A stretch of 64,000 bases of DNA from Segatella paludivivens DSM 17968 = JCM 13650 (GCF_000373185.1 NZ_KB890627.1:1-64000), one strand, 5' to 3'; numbered from the stretch's first letter, positions 15,350 to 25,803 are shown. A program made the numbers and translations. The notes: generated from the letters alone by a model not told the origin.

Positions 15350-16474
15350 TTAGGCTGATTGTTTTGCTACGACATTCAGTTTTTTTCCTGTAAGTTTTTG
15401 TATGTCACGTAGCATGACACGCTCATCAGACGAACAGAAAGTTATGGCCGAACCATTATGTCCCGCACGCCCAGTACGTCCGATACGGTGTACGTAGGTC
15501 TCGGCAACATCAGGTAGGTCGTAGTTAATAACCAGTTGTAGGTTGTCTATATCAATTCCTCTTGCGGCAATGTCAGTGGCTATAATAACATGAGTCTTGC
15601 CTGCTTTGAAATTCGTAAGCGCGCGTTGGCGTGCATTCTGTGACTTGTTGCCGTGTATGGCATCACATTGAATTCCATTTTTATTCAATATCTTTGCAAT
15701 CTTATCAGCTCCGTGTTTTGTTCGTGAGAAGACAAGTGTTGATTTTATACCATCTTGTTTCAGCAAGTTAAGCAAAAGTTTGCTCTTATCTGTTTTTTCT
15801 ATCATATACAAGCTCTGCTTAATTGTGTCAACAACTGATGAAACAGGTGCAACTTCAACTCTTGTAGGTTTGTATAAAATCTTTCTTGACAGTTCTGCTA
15901 TTGATGATGGCATTGTTGCAGAGAACAGCATTGTTTGGCGCTCTTTTGGCAAAAGTGGCAATATGCGTTTTATGTCATGTACAAATCCCATGTCAAGCAT
16001 GCGGTCTGCCTCGTCAAGAATAAAGTGCTTTATGTTGTCAAGATGAATAAATCCTTGACTAATAAGGTCTAACAGTCTGCCAGGTGTGGCTATAAGGATG
16101 TCAGTACCTTGCTTGATTTGTCTAACTTGTGGATTCTGATTAACTCCTCCGAAAATAACTGTGTGTCTCAATGAAGTATGTTTTGCATAGTCTGAGAAGC
16201 ATTCGTCTATCTGTATAGCTAGTTCGCGAGTAGGAGTGAGAATAAGTGCTTTAATATTGTGTTTGTTGTCAGTTGCATTTTCCGTAAGCAGTTGTATGAT
16301 TGGAATAGCAAATGCTGCTGTTTTTCCGGTTCCTGTTTGTGCAATACCAATTATGTCTTGGTTTTTTAGTGCAACTGGTATAGCCTTTTCCTGTATAGGT
16401 GTTGGATTTTCGTATTTTTTTTCTATTAGAGCTTTTAATATCGGCTCTGTTATATTTAATTCCTTAAATGTCAT
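15350..16474 (-). CDS. DEAD-box ATP-dependent RNA helicase (RhlE-like)
   Basis: This 374-residue helicase core has all the family motifs in order: Q motif 'NPTPIQEKAI', motif I 'AQTGTGKT', Ia 'PTRELA', II 'DEAD', III 'SAT', IV 'STLVFSRTKHG', V 'ATDIAARGID' and VI 'HRIGRTGR'. It ends shortly after the second RecA domain without the long basic tail of some RhlE proteins; the separate cold-shock protein encoded next may supply RNA binding. It unwinds short RNA duplexes in the cytosol, in ribosome assembly or mRNA turnover. A -7 box about 200 bp upstream implies a long 5' leader, as seen for cold-induced genes. Confidence 0.92.
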   Translation of the reverse strand: MTFKELNITEPILKALIEKKYENPTPIQEKAIPVALKNQDIIGIAQTGTGKTAAFAIPIIQLLTENATDNKHNIKALILTPTRELAIQIDECFSDYAKHTSLRHTVIFGGVNQNPQVRQIKQGTDILIATPGRLLDLISQGFIHLDNIKHFILDEADRMLDMGFVHDIKRILPLLPKERQTMLFSATMPSSIAELSRKILYKPTRVEVAPVSSVVDTIKQSLYMIEKTDKSKLLLNLLKQDGIKSTLVFSRTKHGADKIAKILNKNGIQCDAIHGNKSQNARQRALTNFKAGKTHVIIATDIAARGIDIDNLQLVINYDLPDVAETYVHRIGRTGRAGHNGSAITFCSSDERVMLRDIQKLTGKKLNVVAKQSA

Positions 16475-16672
16475 AAATGATTTATTAATATATATAATAC
16501 TACTTACGAATAGATAATTTTTCTATCCGTAATTGTACGTAAGTATTATGATGGGAGAAGAGGGTGCTAAAAGCCCTGCACAATAGTAGTTACGTTTAAC
16601 GATAATGTGCTATAAGGTTTTTAAACATTCTCATATAATTGTTTTGTTACCTTAAAACACCAATTTCGTTTG
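16475..16672 (-). promoter_or_regulatory. Long, potentially structured 5' leader of the helicase-CSD operon
   Basis: About 190 nt separate the predicted promoter from the helicase ATG. Within it, ACTTACG (from 16500) and CGTAAGT (about 16540) can pair around an inner hairpin, and an AGGG/CCCT pair lies nearer the promoter. A temperature-responsive leader is plausible given the genes, but this is inference. Confidence 0.35.
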
Positions 16673-16680
16673 CAAAGGTA
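16673..16680 (-). promoter_or_regulatory. -7 box for the helicase-CSD operon
   Basis: CAAAGGTA on the plus strand reads TACCTTTG on the minus strand, an exact match to TAnnTTTG. A matching -33 TTTG at the usual distance is not obvious. Confidence 0.5.
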
Positions 16681-16800
16681 ATATTATTATTTGGATAAAC
16701 CTAATATTTAATATTACTTTTTAATTACGAGACAATCTAGACATTCGGATTAATGTTACTATTCTGCTAACCACGGAAATTGTTAACCTAGGAATATTAC

Positions 16801-16846
16801 CTAATAAAAATATCCCAAGTCCTTTATTTATTGGACTTGGGATATT
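16801..16846 (-). terminator. Rho-independent terminator of the LTA-synthase-like gene
   Basis: AATATCCCAAGTCC (16809-16822) pairs perfectly over 14 bp with 16833-16846. On the minus strand the stem is followed by TTTTATTAG. It lies 70 bp past the stop of the leftward gene. Confidence 0.75.
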
Positions 16847-16915
16847 GAAATATTATTGATATTGAAAAGGCTATATTATAGTGATAACTATTTATAGCAT
16901 AACTATAGATAATAA

Positions 16916-18970
16916 TTATTTAACTTTTGTCTTGCCGGCACATTGATAATTGGCAATAGCTCTATGTAACAATGTGTTGTTAATAGTATGTTGCTCAGCA
17001 CCTGTATTCAAAGAGTATTTATCGTGTGATAACTTAAACTGTTGTTGTTTATGTCCGGCACTGAGAACAATCATATTGTTGTTTTCTATATAACCAAGAT
17101 TCTGGTATGTCGCCGCAAATGCACGTTGATGATACAATGGCGTTAGGACGTTCTGACCGAAGAAGCGAGACACATAGTTGAAATGCAAAATACCAAATAC
17201 TGTTGGCATCAAGTCAATCTGGGAAACAAGCTTTTCGTTTACCGATGGAGCTATTATATCTGGTGCATAAATGAGTCCTGGAATATGGTATTCGTTTAAA
17301 GGAATAGCCATGCTTCCTGCACTAGATGCGCAGTGATCAGCTGTGATAATAAAAATTGTATTCTTAAACCAAGGTTGCTTCTTTGCCATTTCGAAGAACT
17401 TGCCAATTGCGTAATCTGTATATTTCACACCACCTTCACGACATTTCTTAGATGATGGTATATCTATCTTTCCATCAGGGTACAAGTATGGACGATGATT
17501 GCTTACTGTCATGATGTGAGTAAAGAATGGTTTACCCGTTTTTGCATTGTTATTCAATACCTTAATAGACTTGTTGAATAAGTCCTCATCGCAAACACCC
17601 CAAACAGTACCAAATGTCTTTTCGTAATCCTTAAAATCAGATTGATCGATAACCTTAAATCCATTTCCACTGAAAAATTCCTTCATATTATCGAAGTAGC
17701 TATCACCACCATATATGAAATCAACATTATATCCCTTTGAACGCAATACATGGGCAGTAGAGAAAAGATTTTCGTTATTTTTTTGCTTAATGACACTTTC
17801 TCCAGGACTAGGTGGTACACATAGTGTAACAGCTTCGAGCCCACGAACTGTGCGATTGCCAACAGCATATAGATTGTCGAAACACATGCCCTGTTTCATT
17901 AATTTGTCAAGATTTGGCGTGAGATTCTCTGTGTTGCCATATCTTTCAAGGAAATCACCGCTCATACTTTCAATGGTGATAAGTACGATGTTCTTGTGAA
18001 CTTCAGGGTGTTTAGAGTGGATATGCTGCACATGATCAGCCATTCTCCAATACATAGAGTCTAGTATTTTGTTAGCTTCCTTGTTTGGAATCTTAGTGTA
18101 AAAGTCCTTATACGACAAGTCGTTATTAAAATATGCTTGACAGAATTTCACGCATCCATTAGCCTGTAACTCATTTACAAAACTATTTGTGTTGTGCTGA
18201 AATGAAAAATTGAAAGAAAGAAGTGCGTATGAAGCACCGGATAAAATGCAATAAACAAATGTAAAGATTATCTTGTTGCGAATAGTCATAGTATTCTTGA
18301 AGCAATCTTTCTTTATGTCGTGGAGTAGGAATATAGATACAACAATAGCAATTAATACGACTATTGATATAAGTGGAATCATAGGATATGATTCAAAGAA
18401 GTTTCCAATGACTTCATTTGTATATACCAAATAATCAACTGCTATGAAATTATAGCGCAGTCCAAATTCACTCCAGAAAAAGTATTCTGCAAAAGCGTTT
18501 ACTATAATTAATAATACGTAGATGAAGAATAGAGCATAATATGTGTATTGTCGCCATATATTCCTAATAGAAGGAACTAACAGACGTATAGAATAACTTA
18601 TTATTCGATATAGTATAATGTAACTTATTATTCTTGTAAGTGCGGCATTGAATTCTTTCAGTGGTGTGTTGAAGAATTGCAATACTATAAATGTGATGCC
18701 AAGCAATCCATAGATAATGAATACCCAAGGCTTATTATATTTCTCTTTCGAGAAGAATAATAGAAATACCCAGAAAAAAGAAAAGCTGAGTGTTGCGAAA
18801 AATAGGTCGTTAAAAGTACCTAGAATGAATATTTGTATCCATTCGATAAAAGAATAGTTGACAACTGTAGTAGGGTTAAACAGTAGAACTATTCTTAATA
18901 GTAATCCCAGTACAATAATTAGACCTGAAATTTTAAGAAATGCAGATCCTATAAGTTTTAGATTTTTCAT
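16916..18970 (-). CDS. LTA synthase family membrane sulfatase-fold enzyme (phosphoglycerol transferase-like)
   Basis: This 684-residue protein has about five transmembrane helices in the first ~250 residues and then an extracytoplasmic sulfatase/alkaline-phosphatase fold. Metal and nucleophile residues are visible: 'ITIESMSG' (Glu334), 'GNRTVRGLEA' with the Thr374 nucleophile, and 'TADHCASS' (~548). 'SNHRPYLYPDG' is the His-containing active-site loop typical of the family. LTA synthases and OpgB/EptA relatives transfer phosphoglycerol or phosphoethanolamine groups to lipids or glycans. In a Gram-negative Bacteroidales the acceptor is more likely a periplasmic glycan or lipid than lipoteichoic acid. 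The gene stands alone with its own terminator. Confidence 0.85.
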   Translation of the reverse strand: MKNLKLIGSAFLKISGLIIVLGLLLRIVLLFNPTTVVNYSFIEWIQIFILGTFNDLFFATLSFSFFWVFLLFFSKEKYNKPWVFIIYGLLGITFIVLQFFNTPLKEFNAALTRIISYIILYRIISYSIRLLVPSIRNIWRQYTYYALFFIYVLLIIVNAFAEYFFWSEFGLRYNFIAVDYLVYTNEVIGNFFESYPMIPLISIVVLIAIVVSIFLLHDIKKDCFKNTMTIRNKIIFTFVYCILSGASYALLSFNFSFQHNTNSFVNELQANGCVKFCQAYFNNDLSYKDFYTKIPNKEANKILDSMYWRMADHVQHIHSKHPEVHKNIVLITIESMSGDFLERYGNTENLTPNLDKLMKQGMCFDNLYAVGNRTVRGLEAVTLCVPPSPGESVIKQKNNENLFSTAHVLRSKGYNVDFIYGGDSYFDNMKEFFSGNGFKVIDQSDFKDYEKTFGTVWGVCDEDLFNKSIKVLNNNAKTGKPFFTHIMTVSNHRPYLYPDGKIDIPSSKKCREGGVKYTDYAIGKFFEMAKKQPWFKNTIFIITADHCASSAGSMAIPLNEYHIPGLIYAPDIIAPSVNEKLVSQIDLMPTVFGILHFNYVSRFFGQNVLTPLYHQRAFAATYQNLGYIENNNMIVLSAGHKQQQFKLSHDKYSLNTGAEQHTINNTLLHRAIANYQCAGKTKVK

Positions 18971-19377
18971 GTCCCAATTATAATATATTTTAGTCGAATA
19001 TGTAGTATTATATACTAGCTATTCATTCTAACATTTATATCTATTATGCAAAGATAAGTCTTTTATTCCAAAGATTAAAATAATTTTTCATTAATTGAGT
19101 ATTTTCTTTCAGAAATTGCACAATTCTGTGTTTAAAAATGTGAATACTTTTGTTTAGTAAAGCCTTTTTATATGAAATAAAGTTGTTTATGCTAGAAAAA
19201 GTATGAATACTTTATTTCCATTCTTATTTTAAATAAGATAAGTTTGTGTCATGAATAAATAGCAAAAACTTCCTTATTTATTTTGTTCTTCTCTCATCTT
19301 ACTGTATCTTTGCATTATAATGTTCGCTCCAAGCAAGTTTTCGCCATTGGATTCATTTTGACTAAAAAACGGAAAGT
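18971..19377. other. Divergent intergenic region between LTA-synthase-like and macroglobulin genes
   Basis: This 407-bp AT-rich region holds a minus-strand -7 box (plus CAAAGATA, 19049-19056, reading TATCTTTG) for the leftward gene and the rightward promoter at 19282-19312. No further gene or clear structure is seen. Confidence 0.6.
19282..19312 (+). promoter_or_regulatory. Promoter of the macroglobulin-DUF1573 operon
   Basis: TTTG at 19282-19285 and TATCTTTG at 19305-19312 are separated by 19 bp, an exact consensus match. The ATG is 65 bp further on. Confidence 0.75.
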
Positions 19378-22300
19378 ATGAAAAAGACATTTTTAATTAT
19401 TGTATTAATAATACTAATACCTTTGGTAACTATAGCTGAAAGCTATACGTCCTTGTGGAAAAAATATCAGCATAATATAGAAATAGGTCATCCCGTGGCA
19501 GCATTTTCTGTGCTTGACAAGATCATCTCAAAGGCTACTGTAGAGAAGAAATACGGTGATGTTATCAAAGCCGAACTTGAGAAGTCTAAAAATCAAATTG
19601 ATATTTCTTATGACTCCTTGAATGTTGTTATTGCTAATTTAAAGCAGAAAGCAATCAGAGTAGAGAAAAGTAATAAAGCTATGGCTTCAATATACTATAG
19701 TGTGCTTGGAACAGTGTATGAAAATCAATTTAGTGGAAATAACGATTCTTTAGCGGTAGGAAAAGAATATTTCCGTAAGTCGTTAGCACATCCTGAAGCC
19801 TTAGCAAATGAACAGGCAAAAGACTATGAACCAATAATGATAGAAGGAAGCGATAGCCGTATATTCTATAATGACCTTTTGCATGTTATAGGAATTGCTG
19901 CTAAAGACTATAAAACTCTTCATGATTGGTATCAGAGTCACAATAATAGAAGTGCAGCATGTCTATGTGCATATTATATGAATAAACGAGATATTAACGA
20001 AGATTGCTCTGAAATGTGTAAATCTGCATATCTCCAAAAGATAGATTCTTTAATAAATGTTTATAAAGATTTAGATGTTGCAGGTGAGTTGGCGATAGAG
20101 CATTTTAACTTTATGGATAAAGCGACTGATGCTACCGCAGAGGAAAAAATCGATTTCATCAATTATGCACTGAGCAGATGGGGAGGTTGGAATAGAATGA
20201 ATATCCTCAGAAATGCTCAAAGCAGACTTACGTTGCCTAGTTATTTGGTAGATTTAGGAAGTCGTGTTCAAACACCAAACACGGAAAGAATAGTAGAAAT
20301 ACGACAGATTACTAATGTTGGTGCTATTACAATGACTGTAACAAAACTAGATGCTAAAGGGACTTTGAAGTTAAATGCTGCAGACAATGACGATTATTCT
20401 AAGATTGCCAAGATGCTGATGCGAGAAACTGCTGTTTCTGTGACGCATAAATATATTGGTGTGCCTAGTTATAAAGTGAGTTGTGATTCTATGAAGATGC
20501 CAAAACTTGATAAAGGTGTTTACCTTGTTGAGTTTAGTACAGATAATAAGAATATGCGACCTGAAAGAATGTTGCTGCATGTATCAGATATGTTTGCACT
20601 TACCGAAGGATTACCAGATAATAACTTGAGATTTGTTGTTGTAAGTGCTACAACAGGACAACCAATTCCTGGTGCGAAGATAAAACTCACGGCAGATTTT
20701 GGGAAAGATAGTCGTAAAAACAATAAAACATTGGCAACTCTGGTTGCTGATAAACACGGCGAAGCAATATTTCATTATGTAGATGGAAGAGCTCAACTTA
20801 AAATGTATGTTTATACAGACCAAGATGGGTTCTGCCCCGAAACATATACAACCTCAAGTTATTACTATTATGATGGGAATGAAGACAACAAGGATGAGGA
20901 TGTAATAAATTTATATACCGATAGAAGTTTGTACCGTCCTGGGCAAGTTGTATATGTGAATGCAATGGCTTATTCCGTGGAGCATCATAAGGATAAGGTT
21001 TCTGCGAATGCAAGAAAGAATATTACTCTTAAATTGCGTGATGCTGATTACAATATTGTTAAGGAAATTAGTGTCATTACTGATGAATATGGTAGTGCAT
21101 CTGCTAAGTTTGAACTTCCAAAGACAGGACGTACTGGGCATTTCTCAATATCAACAGAAAGTGGAAGTGCGTATTTTAGAGTAGAGGAATATAAACGCCC
21201 AACTTTCAATGTGGAATTTGATAAGTTAAGTAAAGCATACAATAGTGGTGATACTGTAAAGTTTGTTGGTATAGCAAAAACTTATGCTGGAGTTCCTGTG
21301 CTGAATGCCCAAGTTAAATATACAGTTACACGTCGTCCCAACAGATTTTGGTGGAGACTTGGTGCCGATGATGATGTTGTAGTTGCAAAGGATACCATAA
21401 AAACTGATGCCAATGGAAAGTTTGATATTCCAGTGTTGTTAACTCTTCCAGAGCGGAAAGGTAATGCTGCTCGATATTATACTTATAATGTCAATGCTCA
21501 GGTTACTGATGCTTCTGGTGAAACTCATGAGGCTGAAACTTCAATACCTTTGAGTAACAGAAATACAGTCTTTAATATTGATTTGCCACAGCGTATAGAA
21601 CGTGATAGTTTGAAGACGATAACTTTTGATTATAGCAATATTGCAGGTGAAAAAGTGGATGCAAAGGTATATTATAAGATTGATGAAACCCCATATACAG
21701 CAAAAACAAATATTGTAACAGACTTTCCCGCAATGAGTTTAAAAAGCGGTGCTCATGAACTTGAGGCTATATGTAATGGTGATACCATCATGACAAAGTT
21801 TACAATATTCTCAATGAAAGACAAAAAACTCGCTGAACCTACATGTGATTGGTTTTATCTAAGTGATCAACACTTCCGCAATGACGACAAACCAATTTAT
21901 GTTCAGTTGGGATCTTCAGACGATAATGTGCATCTTGTATATTCAATTGTTGCAGGCGACAAAGTAATTGATAACGGAACTCTAGAAATGTCTGCTAATG
22001 AAGTCTACACACGTTCATTTAAATATAAAGAAGAGTATGGTGATGGCATAACAATTGATTATGCTTGGGTAAAAGATGGCAAGATGTTTCAACATTCTGC
22101 TAAAATACCAAAGGCTTTGCCTGATATGAAACTGAATGTTAAGTGGACAACATTCCGTGACAGATTGACTCCCGGACAGAAGGAAACGTGGACTTTGTCT
22201 GTGACAGATGAAAAGGGGAAACCAGCTAAAGCGCAGCTTATGACAACAATGTATGACATGAGTCTTGACGCAATATATCCACATAATTGGAACTTTTATT

Positions 22301-24744
22301 TAACGTTAGATAGATTTGTTGCTGCTCTCTCATGGCGTGGTACCATATTTGAAAATAGTTCGCTGTATGGAGAAATGCCTATTAAATATTTGAATCAGAA
22401 CGATTTGGATTTTACACATATGGTTGATTTGGGTATGGATGGCTCTAGTGAAAGTTGCTTTGCAACACGTTCTGTAATGATTAGAGGGGTCAACTCCACT
22501 AAAAGAATTGGTGTTGTCGGATCAGTAACAATGTCCAAAGCAAATTATGATATGCTTGCTGAGACTATGGTAGTTGGTCCAACATTAGCGAAATCAGCAA
22601 CTGGTAACACTACAAATAAGAAACCAAATAATGATTATGTGCGAGATAACCTAAACGAGACAGCTTTCTTTTATCCAGCACTTCAAACTGATAAAAATGG
22701 AAACGTGGCATTGACGTTTACTTTGCCAGAAAGTGTTACTACATGGAAGCTTATGGGACTTGCTCATGACAAGAATATGAACAGTGGTATGATTACTGCT
22801 GAGGCTGTGGCAAATAAAAACTTGATGATAATGCCTAATGTTCCTCGTTTCGTGAGATTGGGTGACAATGCCACAATCGCTGCTCGCGTTATAAATAAAA
22901 CAGATAAAAGACAGATTGCCAAGGCGTATATGACAATCCTTGACCCAGAAACAGAAAAGGTCTTGTTGGAAAATCATGTTCCTGTAACAATAGAACCTAA
23001 TAGCAGTAGTAATGTAAACTTTAAGTTATCTCCATCTGAAATTAAAATTAATGATATAACGTCTCCGCTCATTTGTAGAATGACGATTGAAGGAAAGAAC
23101 TTCAGTGATGCTGAACAGCACTACCTGCCTATACTTTCTGATAAGGAACATGTTGTTAACACCATTGCTTTTAGCCAGAATGTACCTGGTACATATAAAC
23201 TTGATATAGATAAGTTGTTCCCTGTAAAAGAGAATAACAACAAGTTAACTGTGGCATACACAAACAATCCTGCATGGATGATGATTGAATCATTGCCATC
23301 TGTTGCTAAATCTAATGTAAAGGATGTAATGAGTTTGGCTGCTAAGTATTATACGAATAGTATTACTGCATATTTGCAGAAAAATATGGGTAATACAGAT
23401 TCGCTGAAGTTGTTGAATACATATAAGGAAGATGCACTTTTCGCAATGAGACAGTTGCAGAATGGTGACGGTTCTTATAGCTGGTGGCCTGGTATGCATG
23501 GTAGTTTTTACATGACAGTAGCCGTAACAGAAATGTTGCAACGACTTAACGTGATGATTGGTGAACAGAATGCAACTAGCAGTATGATAGATAGCAGCAT
23601 GAAATATCTATCTGATAGAGTTGCAGAAAATGTTGCTGATTTGAAGAAACTTGAGAAACAAGGTGTTAAGAAACTTTTGCCAGATGAAACTTCTGTAAGA
23701 TACCTATATATATGCGCATTGAGAAACAGGGGACTGGACAATCCAAACAGCAAGTATCTTTTGAAGTTACTTGAGAAGCGCGACAATGTTTTCACGATAT
23801 ATGGTAAGGCAATGATGTCTGTAATCTTTGCAAAAAGTGGAAATATGGAACTCGCAAATCAGTATTTGTCTAGCGTAAAAGAATATTCTGTTTACACGGA
23901 TGAAATGGGACGTTACTTTGATACTAGAAGAGCCGAATATTCATGGTTTGACTATAAGATACCTACAGAGGTGGCTGCGATAGAAGCTCTTAAGATAGTT
24001 ACACCAAATGATAAGCAAACTATCGCTGAGATGCAGAGATGGTTGTTGCAGAGTAAGCGTACCCAGAATTGGGACACTCCAATAAACTGTGTTGAGGCTG
24101 TATATGCATTCCTTCAGGGGGAAACTCGTGAAAGTATTATAGGCTATGGCGATAATACGGTCCTAAAGCTTAATGGAGAAATACTAAGAACCACAGAACC
24201 TACTACTGGAAGAAATGTTGTTAAGGCAGAGGTAACCGGTAAGCATTTCGGAACTTTAACAGCAGAAAAAAAATCTTCGAATATCAGTTGGGGTGGTGTA
24301 TATGCAGAGTTTGACCAGAATATTTCTGATATTGAAAGTAATTCTATGTCACTTTCTGTAAAGCGTGAAATTGTTGATGCGTCAGGTGCTGTTATAAAAG
24401 ATAACGGAAGTCTGAAAGTGGGCGATAAGATAAAAGTTAGACTCACAATAAAAGCTAACCGTGACTATGATTTTGTTGATGTTCAGGATAAACGAGCTGC
24501 GTGTATGGAACCGGTAGACCAAACAAGTGGATATGGTTGGGGATACTATTATGCTCCAGGTGATAATACAACAAATTATTATTTTGATCGTTTATCTAAA
24601 GGTATTCACGTCGTAGAGACCGAATATTACATAGATCGCGAAGGTGAATATATGAGTGGTATATGTACAGCACGTTGCACATACAGCCCAGAATTCAGCG
24701 GGCGTGACAAGGCAATGAAATTAAATATTAAAGATGAAAAGTAA
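19378..24744 (+). CDS. Bacterial alpha-2-macroglobulin family protein (thioester lost)
   Basis: This 1788-residue protein has an N-terminal signal peptide ('LVTIAES') without a lipobox. An N-terminal helical part (~25-270), a carboxypeptidase-regulatory-like domain (~415-490) and the MG2 domain with 'LYTDRSLYRPGQVVYV' (~514) follow. The A2M domain ('AFFYPALQTDKNGN', ~1095) and the alpha/alpha-toroid thioester domain ('MRQLQNGDGSYSWWPG', ~1357) come next. Where thioester members have Cys-x-Glu-Gln, this one reads 'SNVKDVMSLAAKYYTNS' (~1310), so the covalent trap is absent. Bacterial A2Ms guard the periplasm or surface against proteases. A non-covalent or structural role is inferred here. It overlaps the DUF1573 gene by 11 bp. 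Confidence 0.85.
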   Translation: MKKTFLIIVLIILIPLVTIAESYTSLWKKYQHNIEIGHPVAAFSVLDKIISKATVEKKYGDVIKAELEKSKNQIDISYDSLNVVIANLKQKAIRVEKSNKAMASIYYSVLGTVYENQFSGNNDSLAVGKEYFRKSLAHPEALANEQAKDYEPIMIEGSDSRIFYNDLLHVIGIAAKDYKTLHDWYQSHNNRSAACLCAYYMNKRDINEDCSEMCKSAYLQKIDSLINVYKDLDVAGELAIEHFNFMDKATDATAEEKIDFINYALSRWGGWNRMNILRNAQSRLTLPSYLVDLGSRVQTPNTERIVEIRQITNVGAITMTVTKLDAKGTLKLNAADNDDYSKIAKMLMRETAVSVTHKYIGVPSYKVSCDSMKMPKLDKGVYLVEFSTDNKNMRPERMLLHVSDMFALTEGLPDNNLRFVVVSATTGQPIPGAKIKLTADFGKDSRKNNKTLATLVADKHGEAIFHYVDGRAQLKMYVYTDQDGFCPETYTTSSYYYYDGNEDNKDEDVINLYTDRSLYRPGQVVYVNAMAYSVEHHKDKVSANARKNITLKLRDADYNIVKEISVITDEYGSASAKFELPKTGRTGHFSISTESGSAYFRVEEYKRPTFNVEFDKLSKAYNSGDTVKFVGIAKTYAGVPVLNAQVKYTVTRRPNRFWWRLGADDDVVVAKDTIKTDANGKFDIPVLLTLPERKGNAARYYTYNVNAQVTDASGETHEAETSIPLSNRNTVFNIDLPQRIERDSLKTITFDYSNIAGEKVDAKVYYKIDETPYTAKTNIVTDFPAMSLKSGAHELEAICNGDTIMTKFTIFSMKDKKLAEPTCDWFYLSDQHFRNDDKPIYVQLGSSDDNVHLVYSIVAGDKVIDNGTLEMSANEVYTRSFKYKEEYGDGITIDYAWVKDGKMFQHSAKIPKALPDMKLNVKWTTFRDRLTPGQKETWTLSVTDEKGKPAKAQLMTTMYDMSLDAIYPHNWNFYLTLDRFVAALSWRGTIFENSSLYGEMPIKYLNQNDLDFTHMVDLGMDGSSESCFATRSVMIRGVNSTKRIGVVGSVTMSKANYDMLAETMVVGPTLAKSATGNTTNKKPNNDYVRDNLNETAFFYPALQTDKNGNVALTFTLPESVTTWKLMGLAHDKNMNSGMITAEAVANKNLMIMPNVPRFVRLGDNATIAARVINKTDKRQIAKAYMTILDPETEKVLLENHVPVTIEPNSSSNVNFKLSPSEIKINDITSPLICRMTIEGKNFSDAEQHYLPILSDKEHVVNTIAFSQNVPGTYKLDIDKLFPVKENNNKLTVAYTNNPAWMMIESLPSVAKSNVKDVMSLAAKYYTNSITAYLQKNMGNTDSLKLLNTYKEDALFAMRQLQNGDGSYSWWPGMHGSFYMTVAVTEMLQRLNVMIGEQNATSSMIDSSMKYLSDRVAENVADLKKLEKQGVKKLLPDETSVRYLYICALRNRGLDNPNSKYLLKLLEKRDNVFTIYGKAMMSVIFAKSGNMELANQYLSSVKEYSVYTDEMGRYFDTRRAEYSWFDYKIPTEVAAIEALKIVTPNDKQTIAEMQRWLLQSKRTQNWDTPINCVEAVYAFLQGETRESIIGYGDNTVLKLNGEILRTTEPTTGRNVVKAEVTGKHFGTLTAEKKSSNISWGGVYAEFDQNISDIESNSMSLSVKREIVDASGAVIKDNGSLKVGDKIKVRLTIKANRDYDFVDVQDKRAACMEPVDQTSGYGWGYYYAPGDNTTNYYFDRLSKGIHVVETEYYIDREGEYMSGICTARCTYSPEFSGRDKAMKLNIKDEK

Positions 24745-25798
24745 AATAATTATAAGTACGATGTTTCTGTTGGCTGCATTAGATGCGAATGCCCAGAAAA
24801 TATCTGTTGATAATGACGTTATTAACGTTGGTCAGGTGCTATATAGAGTTCCTGTTAAGGCAGATTTTAAATTAAAAAACAAGAGCTCGCATTCTTTACA
24901 TATAGAGAATGTTGAAGCATCTTGTGGTTGCACTACAGCTGATTATCCCAAGACAGTTGGAGGAGGAAAAGATTTTGTCATTTCAGCAGAGTATGATGCT
25001 CAGACTTTAGGTCACTTCCAAAAGATGTTGTGCGTGTATAGTACAGGCAGTAAAAAGCCTGTTATATTAACAGTAAAAGGTGTTGTTGTTAGCGAATTGA
25101 AGAGTTTCTCAGGTGAGTACACTTATAAATTAGGCGATCTTAAAACAGATGTGCATAATGTGGAGTTTGATAATGTGAATGTCGGAGATAGTCCTAAACA
25201 AAAAATTTATATATTAAACACTTCCGAAGAAACTGCAGAGCCTGTGTTTATGCATTTACCTAATTATCTTGAGGTAGAAATGTTTCCTGCAAAGATAGCT
25301 CCACATCACACTGGTGTTGCGGTGTTATCTCTTGACTCAAAAAAATTGCATGATTTTGGATTGAACCAGACTGATATCTATTTGGGATTTGCTCCTGGTG
25401 ACAAAGTAGCAGACGAAAAGTTGATCACTGTATCTTCTGTATTGCTTCCTGCTTTTCAGAATCTTACAGCTAAAGAAGTTGCTGATGCTCCTAAAATAAA
25501 ACTGTCAACAGACGTGTTGGACTTGGGAAGCTTTAAAGGAAAGAACAAACTAAAAGGAGAAATAGAAATTAAAAATACAGGTAAGTCAGTATTGGAAATA
25601 AGAAATTTGCAGATGTTCACGATGGGACTAGAAGTAGCTTTAAACAAAACGAAAATAGAACCAGGACAGAGTGCCAAACTGAAAATCTCGGCTTATGCAG
25701 AACAGATTAAGAACATAAGGAGCAAACCTCGTGTTCTGATGATTACTAATGACCCAAGTATGGGTAAGGTAACAATTGAGATAAAAGTAAAAAAATAA
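24734..25798 (+). CDS. DUF1573 domain-containing secreted protein
   Basis: This 354-residue protein has a signal peptide ('LDANAQ'). Two or three Ig-like ASPM/SPD2/Hydin-type repeats follow. The first (~25-120) has the DUF1573 signature 'NVEASCGCTTADYP', and the last (~255-354) has 'IEIKNTGKSVLEI'. Such proteins are abundant in Bacteroidetes and are exported to the periplasm or surface; their function is unknown. Its start lies inside the end of the macroglobulin gene (11-bp overlap), so translation is probably coupled and the two products may act together. It ends 5 bp before ispH. Confidence 0.8.
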   Translation: MKSKIIISTMFLLAALDANAQKISVDNDVINVGQVLYRVPVKADFKLKNKSSHSLHIENVEASCGCTTADYPKTVGGGKDFVISAEYDAQTLGHFQKMLCVYSTGSKKPVILTVKGVVVSELKSFSGEYTYKLGDLKTDVHNVEFDNVNVGDSPKQKIYILNTSEETAEPVFMHLPNYLEVEMFPAKIAPHHTGVAVLSLDSKKLHDFGLNQTDIYLGFAPGDKVADEKLITVSSVLLPAFQNLTAKEVADAPKIKLSTDVLDLGSFKGKNKLKGEIEIKNTGKSVLEIRNLQMFTMGLEVALNKTKIEPGQSAKLKISAYAEQIKNIRSKPRVLMITNDPSMGKVTIEIKVKK

Positions 25799-25803
25799 GG
25801 TAG

